A stretch of DNA of 64,000 nucleotides from the NCBI GenBank assembly GCA_034509735.1, contig JACGWO010000008.1:17867864-17931863 (forward strand), written 5' to 3'. Of this stretch, positions 45,882-58,939 are shown piece after piece. Made by a program: the position numbers and the translations under genes. This DNA is from Sesamum alatum (taxonomy: Eukaryota > Streptophyta > Magnoliopsida > Lamiales > Pedaliaceae). The notes beneath the pieces were generated by a model that saw nothing but the letters and a program-made list of their open reading frames with translations, had not been told where the DNA came from and made no database searches. Positions within the stretch are counted from its first letter, which is position 1. Each line of letters opens with the position of its first letter.

Positions 45882-48341
45882 TCAGTAATTATGACCGAAA
45901 GGCGTGGCGTAAGAACCAACATTGATAACACCTGTCGGGTGAGAAGGTATTCCATATGGAAAGTACATCACTGATTGAGTTGGTATTACATAAGGGACTT
46001 GTGGGAAAACACCTTGATACAGTAGATTGTAAGGCACTTGAGGAAGTGGCTGTGGTGGCATTACATGCTCCATGTTCTGGTTGTGATAGTTTGAACCTTG
46101 ATAGTATGTACTAGTACAACTACTATGAGAGGATTCTATAACTGAATATCGATTACTCTCACCAAAGCTATCTGTAGTGCTTCCACGATTTCTTCTTCTA
46201 GCCCGAGATCTCCCACTATGTGTACTTGTTGATGACCGCTGATATCCTTGCAATTGGTGTGGTCTGTAGTCATCAATTTCCAGATTCTGAATAGAGTACT
46301 GGAGGTCAGACTGCCTTCTACCATGTCTTTGTGATTGAGAATCATCATATTGACTGGGGAAATCTGACAAATTGGATAGAAACCGATGTTGATTCTCAAT
46401 TCCGGGGCGATACCCATGGTCCGTGTCTTGAGTTGCATAGTAATTTTCATCTCCTTCAGCCCATGTCATGCCATGACTTTGTTTGGTATCTTTGTGCCCA
46501 TTTCCATCTCCATCATTGTCATTGTCATCGTCGTTGTCGTTGTCATCATCATCATCATGTCATCACTATCATCCTGATTGTTTGACCTTGGTAAAACATG
46601 TTTATCCTTTCTTGAGGACTAAACTTGTCCAATTTTGTCCTTGAACGTGACTTGTTTAGCTTTTTTCTGCGATGAAACATGTTTACCTTTCCCTTTTGAC
46701 AACCTTTGAATAGACTAACGAGACAAAGGAAGCGTAGCATCATCATCCTCATCGTTTGGTGCATTGTCCCTAAGCCCTTCTTAATGCTGTTGGTTGTCTT
46801 CATCTAACCACTCTAAATCATCTTCAGGTAGCAACAACTCTTCGTTTTCCCGTGTCCACTCGTCCAAGATGTCATTGTCATGAAAGATATGATTAAGATC
46901 AATTGGACTATAATAGTCATCATCTTCCCTTTGATACATAAAATTTCTGACTCTTAATCGCATATTATAATGGGCATACACCAACTTATGCAACTTTTGG
47001 GTTGCCAAACGGTTACGCAGTTTAGTATGAATCAACAACCAAGTACTCCAATTTCTTTCACACCTAGATGATGCACATGTTTGACTCAACACCTTAACTG
47101 CTATCCTCCGAAGGTTGGGTGCTTCATCAATGTAATTATACCACCATTGAGCTAAAATAAAATTTATATTTAGATGTCACGTGAATGTTATGCATTGTAC
47201 ATACATAAGTACTTAGAATCATTAATACCTAGGAGAGCCGTAGATACTGGTTGTCTTGCCAGTGGAGTTCCAAATTCTCCCAATTTATCAACAAATGTCC
47301 TTATCTACAATTATTAGAAGTATGCATATTTGAGAAAAATTTATTTTCAAAGAAGTCGGAAATATACAAAATTTTATACCTCCTTCATTGCGTTAGCTTG
47401 AACAATTAAGTCCGACTCCATTCTTTTAATCACTTCTTTGGCTTTTCGTCTAACCTCAGCCGTGTCCAACACACAAGTGTTTGAGTATTGCCGATTTGAT
47501 AACCAGATGGTCCCTTAACACCAGGTCCCACCTCAGCGATGGTATCAATCATGGATTGCATGTAGGGACCATTATCCGCCGTATTAAATGGTAAAGCATT
47601 GAAAATAAAGAACTTTTACACAACTTTATCTACTTTCTTCATTCTTTCATTGGATAACATCCCTTTTACAATTTTCTTTCTTGAGGGAAACATATGTGGG
47701 TCAAAGCCAGTAGGAGGCATCTCAATACTTGATTTTACTCCAAATCTTTGTGAAATTCCACGTTTTCCTCCAAAAGTTGACCCTTTTGAGGACGAGCCAT
47801 ATCCTACAAATTAAAAGTAAAATAAAATTAATAGTGGGTTAAATATTAATTAATATTTTTGCAAATAAGTATTTCAATATTTTGTTAATACCTGCACCCC
47901 TACCAAAAGACCGTCGGGTTTTATCTTCTACAAAGTTCGTGTAACGACTTTCAGCCATAGCTTGCTTCAATTGTTTATGCTCCAATGCTGACATTCCATG
48001 CTCATCCGTGTCGTCATCATCCTCATCACTACTATCTAAAGGAATATTTGGCACATCACCATATAGACTATCTTCCCTAACAGCATTAATTATCTCTTTT
48101 TTTCTTCGAAGTGAGGCTACTCTTTCTTTTATCCCATCATCTAATAGCTTTCGTACCATCTTTCTAATCTCTGATGGAACTCTTGTACAGGCTTCTACAT
48201 TTCCAGATACGTGTGCAATGTGTTGTTTAAGGCGAGTAATCCCGCTATGTACAATTTTTTCACAGTAATTACACTTACATTTTTTCTATCTCCTCCAACA
48301 GGAGTTGCATGCTCCCAACCATTATCTAATTTTGGAGCCAT
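45882..48341 (-). pseudogene. hAT transposase remnant (BED finger, DUF659 part, dimerisation domain)
   Basis: Minus strand. Exon 1 (48341-47892): MAPKLDNGWEHATPVGGDRK, a one-base shift, then a BED zinc finger (KCNYCEKIV.SGITRLKQHIAHVSG), an acidic stretch (DSSDEDDDDTDE), and a GT donor. Exon 2 (about 47804-47450): PPTGFDPHMFPSRKK, a stop, then NALPFNTADNGPYMQSMIDTI, the start of DUF659. Short later blocks (RKAKEVIKRMESDLIVQANA; LGEFGTPLARQP) precede the hAT dimerisation domain (about 47150-46960, SSRCERNWSTWLLIHTK, KLHKLVYAHYNMRL). The RNase H-like catalytic core is absent. A Tyr/Ser-rich tail of 195 residues (46469-45882) is still open. The intact protein would excise and reinsert DNA. Confidence 0.75.
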
Positions 48342-48495
48342 TAACTATATATATAAAAAATTGTTAGTAACAATTTAAACTAAAAGTAAAATTTATAGAA
48401 TTCTTGACCATATACTAAAAGTAAAAAGTAAATACTTTTTATTACAGAAAAAAAGTAATATTAAACTAAAAAATAAAATTACCTACATAACATTT

Positions 48496-48729
48496 AAGTT
48501 GACATATATATATATATTGAACCAAACTAAGTACGTTAAAGACTTACGGGTAATGTATATAATGAACCAAACTAAGTTGACATATATATATATATATAAT
48601 GAACCAAACTAAGTTGACATATATATATATATAATGAACCAAACTAAGTTGACATATATATATATATATATAATGTACTAAACTAAGTTGACATATATAT
48701 ATAATGAACCGAACTAAGTTGACATATAC
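48496..48729. repeat. AT-rich tandem repeat, five to six copies
   Basis: Copies of AATGAACCAAACTAAGTTGAC followed by (AT)n runs of variable length, about 33-56 bp per unit. Its position 5' of the hAT reading frame puts it in the untranslated part of the insertion. Confidence 0.8.
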
Positions 48730-49394
48730 TACAGAATTAAAAAAATTAATGTATTTTAGATAATAATTTGATATATTTAACAAAATACAAATAAATAAAC
48801 ATAATAATTGAACCAATTTATAAAATTAAAGACTTACGGGTTTGGAAAGCTGCATACTTTAAACACAACAAAAGTAGAGTAATGTTCTCGGTTTGGGAGC
48901 TTCGATACTTGGAATGCCTTTATAAACTTCAAATGTACAATAAAGTCACGGGTTCTTTTTACTATTTACCTACAATAATTGTCTCCTATTATAAACAATA
49001 CATAAATGGCAGCTTTCTTTTTTGTGATAGATAAGTCAATCCACTACTCCCATTCAATAATGTGGGAATCTCTGCCCATTTTAGCCAATGTTGCAGCCTT
49101 ACGTCCATCTAAACTATCACTTCCATTATATCTGAAAAAGCAAGAGATTCTTTGTCTTAACAATACTCAATTTCAAGTTTGAAAAGCTGCAAAAATAGCC
49201 ATTATCACTACTGAAGTTCAGAAATTTGCCAGGAAAATAGCCATTGAATGGAATTGCAATATGAAGCTTGGAATTACTTTGAAGCTGTTCTGCCATAGCA
49301 AGACCTTCAAGCTGTTCCGCCAAACTGTCCTGCCATAGCAAGATTTTGAAGCTTCCTCAGTGCAATCTTCATCTCCTAACTTGCTCATGTAAAT

Positions 49395-49979
<585 letters not shown>

Positions 49980-50105
49980 AGAGCCGGAATAAGAGAGGAA
50001 GACCTGAAGATGTGTTCATGGATGTCTCCAGCTTCGCATTTTGGTTGAACACTTTAATTCACCACAGTGGAGCCGGCTTCAATGTTTCATGTTCAAAGAA
50101 TTAGT

Positions 50106-50510
50106 GACTACAAGAAGTTATGCCAATAGTTAGGAAAATTAGAAAGGTGAGTAAATTTGTTGGTAAATACCAATAAATTTAGCAAGAGTTAACAATGTTA
50201 GGTTATGAGATTTCAACATTAATATTAGAAATGAAATATTTTGTTTCTATAATTAGAAATGATTTTTAATGTTGTAAAACTTCGTCACTGGCTTGGACAA
50301 AAAAAATTGAAAAGTTCTCGAGATAACAAATATTTTCGTTATTAAAATTTCTACCAAAATCATCAATAAAAAAAATGAATGTTAAAATTGCAATGAATTT
50401 ATTAAGTAAATATTTGTTTTTTTGGCTAAATTCGTTGCTAACGTAAATTAGCAACAGAGTCTACAATTTTAAAGGAATTTGTATTGTTAATATTATTGTT
50501 TCTTGTAGAG
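50106..50510. mobile_element. Small CACTA-like non-autonomous element
   Basis: CTACAAGAA at 50108-50116 faces TTCTTGTAG at 50500-50508, matching the CACTACAAGAA terminus common to plant CACTA elements with the first bases altered. The 400-bp interior is AT-rich and non-coding. Confidence 0.45.
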
Positions 50511-50719
50511 AGTGACCGACATTATTGTACTATTACAATTAGTCATTTTGTATGGATGCTAAAATTGGGCATATTTAATAAATTAATAAAAAATTAATAA
50601 AAATAATATCAAATTAAATAAAATAATAATTTTAATGCAAGTTGAACTAGGGGTGTGGGGAGGGTGGGCGGAGGAAGGGAGGGAAATGGGAGGCGGGGGG
50701 TTGTCAGCTTGTCTGTTGG

Positions 50720-50915
50720 AGAAAGAAGGAATGTAAATTTGCGTATGTGTGTTGGAGAGAGAAGGGGTGAGAGAGAATGTAAGTTTGTACGTGTGTGTGA
50801 GAGAGAGTGAGAGAATGTAATTTTGTGTGTGAGAGAGAGAAAATGTAAGTCTGTGTGTGTCAGAGAAAGAGAAAAAATATAAATTTGTGTGTGTGTGAGA
50901 GAGAGAAGAGAAATA
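50720..50915. repeat. GA/GT-rich degenerate minisatellite
   Basis: About five imperfect copies of GTGTGTGAGAGAGAGAGAATGTAA-like units (shown here as GTGTGTGAGAGAG then AATGTAA). Open frames across it on the minus strand are low-complexity artefacts. Confidence 0.7.
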
Positions 50916-51350
50916 TATAATCGTCCTTATCAATATAATAAATAGGGTTAAATAAAATTATCACACTGACCTTAAGGTTTTAATACTTTATGGGGTATTT
51001 GATGTGGGACGGATACTTCAGGGGTGGTAACTATATTTGCCCTATTTGCTATATTGATAAGGACAATTATATATTCATACAAAGCCCCTCATCAGGGATG
51101 TTTAATGTCGGTAAGCATCCCACATGTGGGTAAGCCCTCCCCCCAGGCCTTCTTTTCCTAATGAGACGCTTGTTTGGGATAAAATTATTAGACTCATACA
51201 AAATTAGGAGTGGATAATACCTCGCGTATGGAGCACTGATTGAGTTACAAGCAACATCATACACATATATATATATATATGTGGTTTGCCATTCAAATGA
51301 TCTACATATAAAAAATAAATTGAATGTTGTGTAATTGTCCACTCCCAAAA
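50916..51350. other. Intergenic
   Basis: No gene recognised. An (AT)n run lies near 51263. Confidence 0.4.
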
Positions 51351-51714
51351 GGCTTAAATGTATTTTTGGCAACGTAACTTAGATTATTTGGCGTTTTTGT
51401 CTTTTTAATTTTTTTAAGGGTAGTATTTTGGTCTTGTATCGTTTTTAATTTTCGCGACTTTAGTTTTTTTCCCGCTGAAATTCGCCCTCCTCACCAGAAA
51501 AATGCATGTACATCTCACATGATATTTTAAAATTAGGGTTAATGATCCTATTGGCTCATTTTTTCAGTAGTTTTACCCTCTAACTTTTTAGGGTAACATT
51601 TTAGTCTTGCATCCTGTTAATTTTTGCAGTTGCAGGACCAAAATGCTATATTAAAAGATTCAGGACAAAAACACTCAATAACTTAAATTACGAGACTAAA
51701 AATGCATTTAAACC
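51351..51714. mobile_element. Foldback MITE (364 bp)
   Basis: The left arm GGCTTAAATGTATTTTTGGC is the inverse of the right end (read in reverse, GGTTTAAATGCATTTTTAGT), and the arms stay complementary for about 90 bp (TTTTTGTC..., TAGTATTTTGGTC/TAGCATTTTGGTC). A clear target duplication was not found. Confidence 0.65.
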
Positions 51715-52604
51715 ATCGAAACAATGAATTTCACCATTCAATATCACAATGTTTGAATTATTAATTAATTCCAATTTCTCCTCACGAATTTGTCGAAAGG
51801 TCGCATTTTGTGGGTTATTTACTAACACAGATGATTGTTCTCGGATCACTAAGACCTGGTTTGGTTTCATTTTAAGTTGATTTTTAATTCTGTATTATTT
51901 TAATTGTGGAATCATGTTTGGTTGGGTTTTTTTCTTTTATTTTTTGTGGAAATTGAATTATAAATTCCAAGAAATCCATTCTATCACATCTTTTTCATAC
52001 AATTGGATATTGGGTTGAGTTTGTGGATCCATGACCCAATATGCATCTATATTCGATATGGAGTTTGAAGTCTCCCAACTTTATATTTGAATAAGGGCTC
52101 CGCTAATATATATTTTATCTAATAGAGTTTGTAGTCTCTCAAATACATGTCGGGACAATTAAGGACTCATCTGGGATAGACCCCACTTGAGGTAGAGTTT
52201 GTAATCCTCCAAGGGGCCGTTTACTTTTCTAGATTGGCCCAGATATTGCTGGATATCTAGGTCAATCCAAGTTTATCGGCCGTTTACTTTGCATGATGGT
52301 GGCCCGGCTCAAATTCGCTTGGCCCGTCACAATCCAAGATGAACCTAGTTAACTGATCAAGGCTGGGGAACCAAGATTCACTTATCCCGCGTGGCCCATT
52401 TTTGGCTCCTCGACCTTTTTTATGTTTTTTGTCCATAAGTTTTGACAAGATTATATATATTAATTAATACGAAATTATTGCTGCATTTTTTTAAGAATTA
52501 AGTTAACTCGATTGTTGATGTTAGAATTAATTTTAATTCGGTTGAAATTTTTTACACAATAATTTAATTTTTGTACCTGGAGAAGAAAAGAGACAGAAAC
52601 ACTT
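51715..52604. other. Intergenic
   Basis: No gene recognised. Two GGCCGTTTACTTT words (52213 and 52278) hint at an eroded small element. Confidence 0.4.
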
Positions 52605-52618
52605 CTAGAGAATAAATA
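52605..52618. repeat. LINE target site duplication, left copy
   Basis: CTAGAGAATAAATA; matches 58534-58547 (CTAGAAAATAAATA) at 13 of 14 positions. It lies directly outside the poly(A) end (poly(T) on the plus strand). Confidence 0.8.
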
Positions 52619-52669
52619 TTTTTTTTTTGACAGGGAAAGTGAAGATTGTATTAAGGATATCAGCCGAAA

Positions 52670-55600
52670 TCAAATGACAAGCTGGGGACGGAGCAAACCG
52701 GTTCCCTCATCCCAGTTTACAGCACCTCTAGCAAGAGAGTGCGCAATCATATTACCCGTTCGCCGTACAAGAGAAAAACGATAGGAATTAAAATGACTAG
52801 AAAGCGACAAAATATCAACGACAATAGGTCCAATCGCTGATGAAGGCACCGACGATGATTGCAAGTGTTCATGAAGCGTAGCACAATCACCTTCGAGAAC
52901 GATAGATGTCCATCCAAAGCGGCAAGCAAGCTGAATGGCAATCCTAGCTGCCCAAGCTTCAGCCACTTCTGCAGAGAGCCGATGATGTAACCGAATAGAA
53001 GCCCATGCGAGACAATGGCCCCTGGAATTGCGAGCGATCACTCCAACGCCAGATTCGTCATCTGAGCTGAAGGTTGCTGCGTCCGAGTTGACCTTCACAC
53101 AATCAGAGGGAGGAGGACGCTAAGATACCGAGACTGAAGCATAACTCAAAGAAGGATGCGGATGGAGGAAACCCGAGAATGCTTCAAGATAGTTCCTGGC
53201 GAAAGAAACTAATTGTTCCGGGGGAATAAGCTTATTGTCCGCCCATTTGCGGTTCCTAGCCACCAAATGCACCAGCAGACCACAAGAAAAAATTGAAACT
53301 CAAGGCGGTCAAGTCTTTTCGTGGCATCAAAGAGCTAATCCCGAGCATTATCACGCCAATTTGAGATCACCGCCCAACGCAAATTTCGAGAGGCACCAGA
53401 CCATTCTGCTAACGGACACTGCAGGAAGGTATGGATGTCATTATCATTCGGTGCTTGATAGAAGGGACAAACAGCTTCAATTCCTGGAATCCGCCGCGCG
53501 AGTTTAACACCGAGTGGAAGCGAGTTCGAGCATAATCTCCAGCTAAACACCCGAATTTTATTTGGAATTTTGGCATTCCACACTGATTTCCACCCCTTCT
53601 GTACATATGTATCACTCAACATCGAAGAGGTGGCACAATTCTGCCGAGCCAAGTCAAAAGCCAAACGATACGTCGATTTAACCGAAAAGGATCCAGATTT
53701 CGGAAAATGCCAAACAAGTTCATCATCAAGCTGAACACTAACAGGTATAGACAGAATAGCAGAGATATCAGCTACCCCAAAGTGAGTTTCAACAAGATGA
53801 ATATTCCAATCACCAGTAGAAGTATCGATACGTTGACTCACCGTGGTAGGCGGAGGTAACGGATCAAGCCATCTCGATGGACGGAATGAGGGGGTGCTCG
53901 GTATCCACTGATCAATCCAAATTATTGCTTTACGCCCATTACCAATGTGCAAACGGAAGCCCTTTCGGATAAGGTCACGAGAGGAAATTAAACTTCGCCA
54001 AGTAAACAATGGTCTTGCACCTAAATCCGCCTCAAGAAAATTGGAATTTGGATAGTATTTAGATCGAAGTAGCTATCCCACCAAGGAGTCTGGACGAGTG
54101 AGAAGACGCCAGCCCTATTTAGCAAGCATGGCACTATTGAACGCACGAAGATCCCTCAGTCCGAGCCCTCCCTGAAGCTTTGTAGTGCAAAGCCGATCCC
54201 AAGATAACCAATGTATTTTCTGACTACTGGATGAATTCCACCAAAATTGAGCAACCATAGATTCAAGCTCACGAATGAGACCATCGGGTAGGAGAAAAAC
54301 ACCCATAGAATATGTTGGGATGGATTGCACGACGGCTTTGATCAATATCTCCTTGCCGGCTGAGGAAAGTTGTTTCTCACTCCACGAACTAAGCTTCGAC
54401 CAAACGCGATCACGTAAGGAACTGAAAACCATCTTCTTCGATCTACCCACCACAGACGGTAACCCGAGATATTTCTCATGACGATCTGCCACTCGAATAT
54501 CAGCCCTGAAGAAATTGCAGCGGCCAAATAGACTTCTAGGATGGACTTAATACATTCCATAGAATCAATAGATGCTTCACAACAAAGGAATGTAGCATCC
54601 AGAAAAAAAGAGGTGGGAAATGCACGGAGCATGGCGACAAATTCGAACCCCTTCAAGGCGACCCGAACATTCAGCATGGGAAATAAGGGAACTAAGACCC
54701 TCCGTACATAATAGGAACAGATACGGGGATAGTGGATCCCCTTGGCGGAGTCCTCGTTCCGGCACAACTTTGCCAAACTGTCTGCCACTCAAAACAAAAG
54801 AGTAAGACACAGAAGAGACACAGAGTAAAACAAGATCAATAAAATGCGAATGGAAACCTAATCTCAAAAGTACCTCACGGAGAAAACTCCACTCGACCTT
54901 GTCATACGCCTTGCTTATATCAAACTTTAGAGCCATATGTCTCTTCTTACCCTTAGTCATAGTCTTAAGAAAGTGATTTATCTCAAAGGCTATTAGAATA
55001 TTATCAGTTATTAGCCTGCCAGGGATAAAAGCCGATTGGGTTGGGGAGATGATTTTATCAAGCAAGGGTTTTAGACGATTAGCAATACATTTGGTGACAA
55101 CTCATATTATCACATTACATAAGCTAATGGGTCTGAAGTGGGTAATCAATTCCATATTTTTGACTTTAGGAATCAGAGAGATATGCGTGAAGTTCAAATC
55201 ACGATCAAGAGTACGACCATTCAGGTACTAAGAGCACAATTAAAAACATCATGTTTGACGATATGCCAATATTTATGAAAAAAGATCGGGGGCATACCGT
55301 CAGGACCGGGTGATTTCAAAGGAGCCATACAGGAGATAGCAAAGGTGACCTCCTCGGCGGTATATAGTTTAATCAACTCCGAGTTCATGTCCGTGTCCAC
55401 TCTACTTGACAACAATTCGACCCCACGCTCCAAGTCATTGACCGATGGCTCGTTAGAACGGAACACTTCTGCGTAATGATGTGAAATATGATCTGCAATA
55501 TCACGCTTATCCGTCAGCCAACTATCATTAGCACCCCTGAGTCGTTTGATCATGTTTCTCTTAAAAGTCCGACTGGCGTAAGAGTGAAAGAACCTAGTGT

Positions 55601-56673
55601 CTCTGTCGCCTTCTTTAAGCCAATGCGATTTAGCGCGTTGTTTTCAAACAACGTCCTGAGCCTGAATCAGCTCTTCCATCTCCTTCTGAAGTTGACTCTC
55701 CTGGAATTTATTTTCAGCCGTAATACTGTGCCGACGAAGGGACTGAATACGCTTCTCAATCTCGAAAATTTGTTTGCAAATAGCACCACACACTAAATCC
55801 TTTCGGTCCAGTAGATTTGAACGACATGAAGACACGTTATGCTAGAACTTTAGCTGAGCCGAAGCGAAACCAGACAAACGCCACGAACCCGAAATATTAT
55901 TTTCACTATCACCCGATCGGACCCAAGCTGCCTCAAAACAGAACGGTTTAATAAAATCAGGACTGCAGTCAGAGGACGGAGATAAGTCCACCAAGAGAGG
56001 AGTGTGGTCGGAATGGATTCTCTCCTGTATACGAACAGAGGCATTAGGGAAAGAGAGCTGCCAATTATTGTTTCTGAATGGCTTATCAAGTCTTTCATAA
56101 ATTGTGTGGTTCTTCACGCCGATTACACCAAGTAAATAGATCACCCGAGAACCTAAGATCGAATAAACCGGACTGGTCCACGGCTGAACAGAATGCGTGA
56201 AGCTACCATATCGATCTCGGAAGGCCGCCTCGTTTCTCAGATTGAACCAAGATCTCGTTGAAATCTCCTGCGACAAGCCAAACCCGAGGAGACTGCGACG
56301 CTAATCTAGCGAGTAATTCCCAACTAAGTCAACGCTTGGACGTATCCAGTTCACCATAAAAACCCGTAAAGCGCCAAGGAGGAGAAGTATCATCCAATGT
56401 GATTGTTACATCAATGTGGTACCGCGAGAAACTCCGAAGAACACATGAAACCGATTTATCCCAAAATAAAGCTAATCCACCGCTGCGACCACAACTATGT
56501 ACACCGAAGCCATGCATGTTGAACCGACGATGAAGATAATAAATTTTGTGAGTAGATCATTTGGTTTCCACTACGAAAACCAAAGAGGGATAGTGTACCC
56601 GGATGAGAGATTCCAGGCCTTTAACTGTCCAAGGGCCCCCCAACCCCTGGCAGTTCCAGGATAACAGACTCAT
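52670..56673 (-). pseudogene. LINE ORF2: endonuclease, reverse transcriptase, RNase H
   Basis: The start MSLLSWNCQGLGGPWTVKG is the APE-type endonuclease opening. An early TAG follows VVETK (about 56559). Further endonuclease parts are CGRSGGLALFWD (56470) and ERIHSDHTPLLVDL (about 56000). RT begins near 55290 (LKSPGPDGMPPIFF) and continues SAFIPGRLITDNILIAFE, ALKFDISKAYDKVEWSFL and LRQGDPLSPYLFL. The FADD box is wrecked by a shift at a T run (HLFF then LDATFLCC). A zf-RVT region (54009-53335) and RNase H (53098-52670, MKVNSDAATFSSDDESGVGV, VLEGDCATL) follow. It would prime reverse transcription at nicked DNA. At least six breaks. Confidence 0.88.
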
Positions 56674-56827
56674 AATGATGGGCGGGACCGCCCAGCAGCC
56701 GCCGCCAATTCCATGTGAGATTAAGGATGGTCCATAGGTTCAACATCCATCTGCTTGACACATTTAGAAGGGGATTCCATCGCATCCAGAGTCTCGTCAA
56801 TCAGTTTACGTTTGCGGGGAACAGAAA

Positions 56828-58080
56828 TCATTTTACGAGCTGGTTTCTTGCAGCCCTTAGTCGAATTAGAGGAGGAAGAATGTGAGATGGATAATGAAGG
56901 TTGGCAGTAGCGAAAAAGGTAAGTGGGACATCTTTGAGGGCAGGGCTGAGTGGAGGTAATATGGTAGGGTTTTGGGTCTCAGCAACGTTAGTAGGATGGT
57001 TTGCAGTTATGGGGATTATTGTAGGATTGAGGCTGGGGATAGTAGAGCTGATGGAGGTTATGATGGAGCAGGTTTGTGGTTGAATTGGTTGAATGTTCGG
57101 GAGAGTTAGTGGAGAAGTAAGGAGGCTAGATGTATAGGGTGATGGGCAAGTATTTGAAAGGGGTGGGGATGAAGTGGGAGTTAAATGACTAGGTGGAGCA
57201 GTAGTTGGGGAAGGAGTGGCCGAATAGTTGAAGATGGCCGAGCCACTTTTTGACAATGCTGGTGACATTGTGGGTGGTAAGGTTTGGAGAGTAAAGGATG
57301 ATCGAGAGACTGGCGTGGTGGTGCTCCTCGAACGGAGAATGGCAGGGCTTGTGGCTCGAAGCCATGCGAAGGGAAGAGGGTCTTGTAGTGCATCAAATCC
57401 TGGCTCATATTGATACCCACAGAATTTCAGAATATGCCCGAGGCAGCCACACCAATAGCAGTAGTTGGGTAATCTCTCATACGTAAATGTTATAGTAGAT
57501 TCAGACCCCATAGCAGTATGCAATTTTAGAACTCGTCTCAGAGGTTTCGTGACATCAATCGCCACTCGAATCCGCAGTGATGAACCCTAGAAATGCCCTC
57601 CACTGCCAAATTCAATGTCCTTGAATTTACCAATATGATTTCCGATGAATTCGGTCATATTCCGAGACATGCGGCTGAGAGAGAGGCCGTGTACATGGAC
57701 AAAGAAATCAGCTCAATCGAGGTCAACAGAAACTGAATCATCGTCCTCCTCCAAGGCGCAGAGGACAATCAAGTTCTTTTCAAAAGCCCAAGGGCCACCA
57801 TCGATAACTCTTTTTCGGTCAAGATTGTGCGCAAAGTTGAAGAGTATACAACCATTCTCAATAAGACGGATATCTAAACCCTTAATCGGATTGAAGACAT
57901 TCATTAAGGTATTTTTCATGGCCTCAAAGTTGAAACTGCGACGACCTAGGAGCCGACCGACCATAAAGAAACCAGGCACCTCCGGATCCCTTGCCACGAT
58001 CCAAGTGGAACCATAACACTGTGTTGTTCAAGTTCCGAAAGCCCCAAAATCTCCTTCATTTTGCCCAATTCTTCAGCCAT
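56828..58080 (-). pseudogene. LINE ORF1: DUF4283 and zinc-knuckle nucleic-acid binding protein
   Basis: Starts MAEELGKMKEILGLSELEQ at 58080. A DUF4283-type block (57997-57713, VGRLLGRRSFNFEAMKNTL, GPWAFEKNLIVL) is followed after a frameshift by RVDVTKPLRR-like IDVTKPLRRVLKL and a CCHC knuckle C-YWC-GCLGHILKFC (near 57450). A long Pro/Ser/Thr-rich tail runs to 56828. The protein coats LINE RNA. The usual plant LINE gag-like organisation is complete but out of frame in two or three places. Confidence 0.85.
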
Positions 58081-58533
58081 CGGTCAATGAATCAGGCGTA
58101 GAGGAAAAGAGATCAAGTAACTAGACACCCAAAACACGATCACGGCGATGAGAACACCATATCCTACAAGAGTCACAGAGTAGAAAAAGCACGGCAGACC
58201 AATACAAATGAAGGAAAAACACAAGAAAAGACGAAGATCACTAAAATAAGTAAAGATTAAGGGTAAGAGGGCCACCGGTAGGAATAAGACAGGCGTATAA
58301 CGTCGACGGAGGTCCACCGGACGGCGACAACAACAGCAAGACGAGAGACTAGGGAGAGGAAGATGGTAATTTAGCCATGCAAAAAGGAAAGTTATGCATG
58401 GGAAGGTAAAGAGGTGAGAATCAAGAAAATAAAAGGGGAAAGTCAAACTCTTAAATAATAGGCCTCATAAGGAGGAAAATCGCACTCATACGAGAGAAAA
58501 AACTAAGTTTAATCAGTTTTTAAATCAGAATGA
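58081..58533 (-). other. LINE 5' untranslated region
   Basis: Between the element's 5' end and the ORF1 start. The open frame at 58446-58084 is hydrophobic but lies in the leader and resembles no known protein. Confidence 0.5.
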
Positions 58534-58547
58534 CTAGAAAATAAATA
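58534..58547. repeat. LINE target site duplication, right copy
   Basis: CTAGAAAATAAATA, partner of 52605-52618. Confidence 0.8.
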
Positions 58548-58931
58548 TATGTAGTACGAAAGTTACTGCACGTCGCTGTTTTCTCTAATTTGTTTCCACT
58601 AATAATTAACTAATATCCAATATTATATTGTAAAATTTATTTCATTTAACATACATATGTAGCACTAATGAAGCCTTTCTCAAAATAAAATACATAATTT
58701 TATTTTTATACACGTGGCGTGAGTATGTTAATTATAGGAAAAGATGAATAGGATTTGGAATAGAAAATCTAATCCGCTTGGTTAGACCCTGTGCTTTTTT
58801 TTATTTGACAATATTATTATTCTTAATAATATTATATGTAATTTGATGTAATATTGAAACTAAAAGCATTTAATTTGTGTGTATTGAACAAGGTGCACTT
58901 CGCGAGATCGATAATTAAATTTGGGACTGGT
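58548..58931. other. Intergenic
   Basis: AT-rich, nothing recognised. Confidence 0.5.
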
Positions 58932-58939
58932 CCTAATTA

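Larger units (their letters stand above)
52619..58533 (-). mobile_element. Full-length L1-type LINE, inactive
   Basis: Minus strand, about 5.9 kb: 5' end at 58533, ORF1 (58080-56828), ORF2 (56673-52670), then a short 3' tail ending in poly(A), seen as T at 52619-52629. A 14-bp target duplication brackets it. Both ORFs are broken. Confidence 0.9.

Noticed and set aside
48496..48816. Hydrophobic minus-strand open frame of 90 codons
   Set aside because: Made entirely of the AT-rich tandem repeat.
50583..50933. Minus-strand open frame of 116 codons
   Set aside because: Low-complexity translation of the GA/GT minisatellite.
57228..57486. Plus-strand open frames across the LINE ORF1 tail
   Set aside because: Antisense shadows of the Pro/Ser/Thr-rich ORF1 C-terminus.
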